The notes beneath the pieces were generated by a model. The model searched no databases. It was not told the DNA's origin and saw only the letters and a program-made list of their open reading frames with translations. From Pohlia nutans (Eukaryota; Streptophyta; Bryopsida; Bryales; Mniaceae): a stretch of DNA of 64,000 bases. Shown in pieces: positions 58,801-64,000 of the stretch (positions are counted from its first letter, which is position 1; every line of letters starts with the position of its first letter). The position numbers and the translations under genes are program-made. The DNA lies in assembly GCA_022496805.1 (NCBI GenBank), contig CM040087.1:30218253-30282252 (forward strand), read 5' to 3'.

Positions 58801-60106
58801 GAGCAACAGATATACAATCAACTTTAAGTAAAAATGAAAGAAATAAATTGTTTTATACCTCTTGCAGAAACTCTGGACCATGGGCTGGATTCGCCACAGC
58901 TGTCATCTTCCCTAACTTAACAATCAATTTTGAAGTCCTTTCCTTGATGCCCATCTTCATTGCAGCCGCAATGCCTTCCTGAGTAACATCTTCTGGTTTG
59001 GTCTCCTCACGATAAACAAGCACAGCTAAGTCACCAGCAGCAGCAATGTCTTGCTGAAACAAGGTCCCAAATAAAAGGATATTAGGGGTACAAATTTTAA
59101 TACTAAAATGCACACATTCACGTGAACAAAAAATGAAGTAGAAGAGCGAAAGCAGAGATATTACCCTAAACATGAGAGAAGTAAAAACGTCCTGTTGTAA
59201 ATTTGTCCATCCTCTCTTCACTGAATTACGACATCTTTCCAATTCCTCGGGGCTCAGTAGTTCCGACAAATATCTGAACGACATAGTGCCAAACTTCCGA
59301 ACCTGATAGAGCTGATGAACTAGATTTGTCTTCACGTGGGAATACTCTGTTTGCCTAAAAGACATGGACCACATCAATCATAATTAGAAGATGTATATAA
59401 TCAAAATCTAGTGAACTTTGAAATTTGAGAGAAATGATTCTTGCAAGAAAACGTTTACTCACTTGTTTATGTCATTCATGACGTTCATGAGAACACCAAG
59501 TTGACCCTTGGTCTCCAAGATGATTGTGTCCACGGAGTAATGCCAAGATGGAACGTCATTGTAGAGTCTAGTAATATGGTTCATCCAAGCTATACGACGG
59601 TGATTTCCATCACATATGAAGAACATTTTACCTTTCAAAAAACGTAATGAATCCTGGGAATCGAGATACCGATCAAATTTCTCGCTCTCAGAGTGCCAAA
59701 TTGGTCCCCAATCACTGCGGTCTTTGGATGACACGTGCTCCTCTTCACCTTGCTCGCTTGTTAGGGACACATAAAAAACACAAGCACCTTCACGATAGCC
59801 ATGGACGAATTCCTGCTCAAGCTTGACAAGATCACTTTGCAGAGTGGGCCTTACCATAGGCATGACAACAAGCCTGCACAAAGGAATGTTGTGGCGAGAA
59901 ATATTATGCGGTTGCAAACGTAGGGCTGCGAGTGCTGCAACGGTGTTGATCTTCTGTGATCGCCGAATGTCATCCTCATTCAAACCATCCACAGTGGCGA
60001 TGATAGGAGACTCTTCGTCCTCATCAGCATCCTCAACACCAATCGGGGGTTGAGGAGTCTCAACGTTCTCATTCTCAGTTTCTGAGTCACACTCCACCTG
60101 AGGAAC
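55837..60106 (-). pseudogene. ParB-methylase fusion, ten exons, one in-frame stop, N-terminus not found
   Basis: Exons (minus strand): 59463-60106, 59165-59354, 58859-59053, 58555-58773, 58184-58452, 57395-58103, 56940-57287, 56576-56849, 56225-56432, 55837-56134. All junctions have GT-AG ends and keep frame. The first exon holds the ParB-like motif FFICDGNHRRIAW, closer to canonical G-x-H-R than the other copies. Exon 6 has a Lys/Glu-rich coiled coil. Exon 7 reads VDLILVDMPEN, then DDGAIIIVHPY, the motif IV strand of an N4/N6 DNA methylase with DMPE in place of DPPY. Exons 8-9 read FIQMLIEASSRPNDVVLDC|TAMTGASLLAC and HIVALEEDQELYD, matching the motif X/I/II order. A TAG at 57452-57454 lies inside exon 6, with open frame beyond. 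No start codon or earlier exon is seen before the satellite. DNA binding plausible, methylation doubtful. Confidence 0.75.
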
Positions 60107-60679
60107 CTGTAAAAGAGAAATTATGAACAATATACATTATAAGCTTAAAAGCTAGTAGGAAATGAATGACTCACACAAAAAAGACATGAAACATCGATAT
60201 TGAAATGGGGCGTATTGCTAAACCAAATTACAACCACCTCGCATAAGCATGTAACAAATAGAAGCTCTGAGAGTCAGCCCAATCACAACACTGCAAGAGC
60301 CCTCATGGCTCCCATTGCCAAACCTCGCCACGGGCTCTCACTCGTCCGGCGTTGATGCCACCATTGGTCATGACCCGGACCATGACACTCGTTAACCTGG
60401 ACTCTATCACGCACAGGCTTGACCCTCCTGGACTCTATCACGCACAGGACTCAACCTGGATACGATCTCGTGAAAACATGCTGGACCTTGAAGACAACCC
60501 TTGGCACTATTCAACATCACGCGCTGGACTCAAGAATACGACTCACCACGCTACTCGCCACGCGTTCTAACACACGACTCATCACACGGCCAATGTAACC
60601 TTCCCTCACTTAAAAACAAACTTGTATCCAAGTGCGTAATTTCTCGACACGCCATTCATATCACACATCTCGACACGCG
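60107..60679. other. Transition from gene to satellite
   Basis: Decayed CTGGACTCTATCACGCACAGG and ACTCGCCACGCG words appear from about 60320. No exon recognised. Open frames here are translations of repeats. Confidence 0.5.
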
Positions 60680-60780
60680 TTGGACTCGTCACGCTCTGGA
60701 CCAAACACGCTCTGGACTCGTCACGCTCTGGACTCGTCACGCTCTGGACTCGTCACGCTCTGGACTCGTCACGCTCAAGA
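60680..60780. repeat. 16-bp tandem repeat CTGGACTCGTCACGCT
   Basis: Four perfect tandem units plus decayed ones before them. The unit is a half of palindrome P3 (ACTCGTCACGAGT) found in the satellite that follows. Confidence 0.9.
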
Positions 60781-60839
60781 TGAGCCCTCGTCCCCGTCGG
60801 CTAACGCTGTCCTCCCCTAATTAAGAATTACAAGTATCC

Positions 60840-63800
60840 CGGTGAGAAGCTCTAGCCCCTCAAAATGAGCCCTCGGCCACGACAGCGAATCCAGCCTCTT
60901 CAATAACGGACTTTTCTATAAAAATATCACACTCGTGACGAGCCTGACCCTAGAGTGAGAGTCGCCACGATCCTTGATACGCCACTCAAAACACGCCACT
61001 CGTCACGCGCATCACTCGTCGCCCAACGAATCCATCAAGCACTGGACTCGTCACGAGTGGTACTCGCCAAAATTCTCGCCACTCACAATTAGCCCTCGGC
61101 CACGACGCCTATCCCAGCCCTCCCCATTTTCACAAATGCGTGTACACCATAGCGAAACCCACACCCTTCAAAATTAGCCCTTGGCCACGACGCCTATCCC
61201 AGCCCTCCCTACTTTCACAAATGCGTGTACACCATAGCGAAACCCACACCCTTCAAAATTAGCGCTCGGCCACGACGCCTATCCCAGCCCTCCCCATTTT
61301 CACAAATGTGTGTACACCATAGTGAAACCCACGCACTCCAGAACTAGCCCTCGGCCACTACGCCTATCCCAGCCCTCCCCATTTTCACAAATGCGTGTAC
61401 ACCATAGCGAAACCCACGCACTCCAAAACTAGCCCTTGGCCACGACGCCTATCCCAGCCCTCCCCATTTTCACAAATGCGTGTACACCATAGCGAAACCC
61501 ACGCCCTTCAAAATTAGCCCTCGGCCACGACCCCTATCCCAGCCCTCCCCATTTTCACAAATGCGTGTACACCATAGCCAAACCCACGCACTCCAAAACT
61601 AGCCCTTGGCCACGACGCCTATCCCAGCCCTCCCCATTTTCACAAATGCGTGTACAGCATAGCGAAACCCACGCCCTTCAAAATTAGCCCTCGGCCACGA
61701 CGCCTATCCCACTCCTCCCCAAAATTGGACGTAACTATAGAAGTATCACACTCGTGACGAGCCTGTCCCTAGAGTGAGAGTCGCCACGATCCTCGACACG
61801 CCACTCAAAATGCGCTACTCGTCACGCGCATCACTCGTCGCGCAACGAACCCATCACGCGCTGGACTCGTCACGAGTGGTACTCGCCAAAATTCTCGCCA
61901 CTCACAATTAGCCCTCGGCCACGACGCCTATCCCAGACCTCCCTACTTTCACAAATGCGTGTACACCATAGCGAAACCCACACCCTTCAAAATTAGCGCT
62001 CGGCCACGACGCCTATCCCAGCCCTCCCCATTTTCACAAATGTGTGTACACCATAGTGAAACCCACGCACTCCAGAACTAGCCCTCGGCCACTACGCCTA
62101 TCCCAGCCCTCCCCATTTTCACAAATGCGTGTACACCATACCGAAACCCACGCACTCCAAAACTAGCCCTTGGCCACGACGCCTATCCCAGCCCTCCCCA
62201 TTTTCACAAATGCGTGTACACCATAGCGAAACCCACGCCCTTCAAAATTAGCCCTCGGCCACGACGCCTATCCCAGCCCTCCCCATTTTCACAAATGCGT
62301 GTACACCATAGCCAAACCCACGCACTCCAAAACTAGCCCTTGGCCACGACGCCTATCCCAGCCCTCCCCATTTTCACAAATGCGTGTACACCATAGCGAA
62401 ACCCACGCCCTTCAAAATTAGCCCTCGGCCACGACGCCTATCCCACCCCTCCCCAAAATTGGACGTAACTATAGAAGTATCACACTCGTGACGAGCCTGT
62501 CCCTAGAGTGAGAGTCGCCACGATCCTCGACACGCCACTCAAAATGCGCTACTCGTCACGCGCATCACTCGTCGCGCAACGAACCCATCACGCGCTGGAC
62601 TCGTCACGAGTGGTACTCGCCAAAATTCTCGCCACTCACAATTAGCCCTCGGCCACGACGCCTATCCCAGACCTCCCTACTTTCACAAATGCGTGTACAC
62701 CATAGCGAAACCCACACCCTTCAAAATTAGCGCTCGGCCACGACGCCTATCCCAGCCCTCCCCATTTTCACAAATGTGTGTACACCATAGTGAAACCCAC
62801 GCACTCCAGAACTAGCCCTCGGCCACTACGCCTATCCCAGCCCTCCCCATTTTCACAAATGCGTGTACACCATACCGAAACCCACGCACTCCAAAACTAG
62901 CCCTTGGCCACGACGCCTATCCCAGCCCTCCCCATTTTCACAAATGCGTGTACACCATAGCGAAACCCACGCCCTTCAAAATTAGCCGTCGACCACGACG
63001 CCTATCCCAGCCCTCCCCATTTTCACAAATGCGTGTACACCATAGCCAAACCCACGCACTCCAAAACTAGCCCTTGGCCACGACGCCTATCCCAGCCCTC
63101 CCCATTTTCACAAATGCGTGTACACCATAGCGAAACCCACGCCCTTCAAAATTAGCCCTCGGCCACGACGCCTATCCCACCCCTCCCCAAAATTGGACGT
63201 AACTATAGAAGTATCACACTCGTGACGAGCCTGTCCCTAGAGTGAGAGTCGCCACGATCCTCGACACGCCACTCAAAATGCGCTACTCGTCACGCGCATC
63301 ACTCGTCGCGCAACGAACCCATCACGCGCTGGACTCGTCACGAGTGGTACTCGCCAAAATTTTCGCCACTCACAATTAGCCCTCGGCCACGACGCCTATC
63401 CCAGCCCTCCCTATTTTCACAAATGCGTGTATACCATAGCGAAACCCACACCCTTCAAAATTAGCGCTCGGCCACAACGCCTATCGCAGCCCTCCCCATT
63501 TTCACAAATGCGTGTTCACCATAGTGAAACCCACGCACTCCAAAACTAGCCCTCGGCCACGACGCCTATCCCAGCCCTCCCCAATTTCACAAATGCGTGT
63601 ACACCATAGCGAAACCCACGCACTCCAGAACTAGCCCTCGGCCACGACGCCTATCCCAGCCCTCCCCATTTTCACCAATGCGTGTACACCATAGCGAAAC
63701 CCACGCCCTTCAAAATTAGCCGTCGACCACGACGCCTATCCCAGCCCTCCCCAAAATTGGACGTAACTATAGAATTATCACACTCGTGACGAGCCTGTCC

Positions 63801-64000
63801 CTAGAGTGAGAGTCGCCACGATCCTCGACACGCCACTCAAAATGCGCTACACGTCACGCGCATCACTCGTCGCGCAACGAACCCATCACGCGCTGGACTC
63901 GTCACGAGTGGTACTCGCCAAAATTCTCGCCACTCACAATAAGCCCTCGGTCACGACGCCTATCCCAGCCCTCCCCATTTTCACAAATGCGTGTACACCA
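60840..64000. repeat. Higher-order satellite, 85-bp monomers in about 734-bp units
   Basis: Monomers of about 85 bp carry CTCGGCCACGACGCCTATCC and CACAAATGCGTGTACACC. Every four to seven monomers a different segment of about 224 bp is inserted, with CACTCGTGACGAGCCTG and GGACTCGTCACGAGTGG. The CACTCGTGACGAG marker starts at 60930, 61749, 62483, 63217 and 63781, giving spacings of 819, 734, 734 and 564, which differ by multiples of about 85. The two 734-bp units are nearly identical, so expansion was recent. The array continues past the window end. Confidence 0.95.

Noticed and set aside
60352..61177. Thr/Arg/His-rich open frames in the satellite border
   Set aside because: They follow the 16-bp and 85-bp repeats, with no domain or codon pattern of a gene.

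Overview
This is eukaryotic nuclear DNA dominated by mobile elements. The genes have GT-AG introns. There is a Ty3/gypsy-type LTR element, a hAT transposase, a tRNA-derived SINE, MITEs, A/T-rich intergenic DNA and a higher-order satellite. Several protein styles, including a plant-like FCP1-type HAD domain with DLNGVL, suggest a streptophyte (plant or charophyte alga such as Chara). That assignment is inference, because no rRNA or organelle marker is present. I see no certain host housekeeping gene.

Layout. 1-4.2 kb: A/T-rich DNA with two MITE families ending in TTAACCCCTAA and two clusters of CGGACG words. 4.5-12.7 kb: a divergent pair, a broken RING-H2 gene (minus) and a broken hAT transposase gene (plus), with CGGACG/CGTCCG clusters between and outside them. 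12.7-15.7 kb: a decayed minus-strand gene ending in an FCP1-like HAD domain, with its 3' end duplicated in tandem. 15.8-17.6 kb: repeats and a coiled-coil gene fragment. 17.65-21.6 kb: a 5' LTR (TGTTAA...TTAACA) and gag-protease region of a truncated retroelement, then a SINE.

22.4-60.1 kb holds the most interesting content, two gene families that recur together. Family 1 is a DUF7869-like protein with conserved Asp motifs resembling an RNase H-fold/DDE transposase: intact at 22.4-25.3 kb, broken at 42.1-45.1 kb. Family 2 is a fusion of a ParB-like domain with a degenerate N4/N6-adenine-type DNA methylase fold: intact with three exons at 35.7-40.1 kb, truncated at 53.8-55.3 kb, and a ten-exon copy with one stop at 55.8-60.1 kb. 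In two tandem units the families are divergent (DUF7869 leftward, ParB-methylase rightward), and the DNA between them carries a palindrome family private to that unit: TTAGGTCG-N3-CGACCTAA in unit 1 (more than 30 sites, including both introns of the ParB gene) and CCAGTGGTCAA/TTGACCACTGG in unit 2. The third ParB-methylase gene is inverted, and upstream of it lies a satellite containing a third palindrome, ACTCGTCACGAGT.

My working hypothesis is a large two-gene eukaryotic transposon whose ParB-like protein recognises element-specific, parS-like palindrome clusters. 60.7-64 kb is an 85-bp/734-bp higher-order satellite that runs off the window. Everything here is read by eye. Domain calls rest on motif recognition, not on searches.
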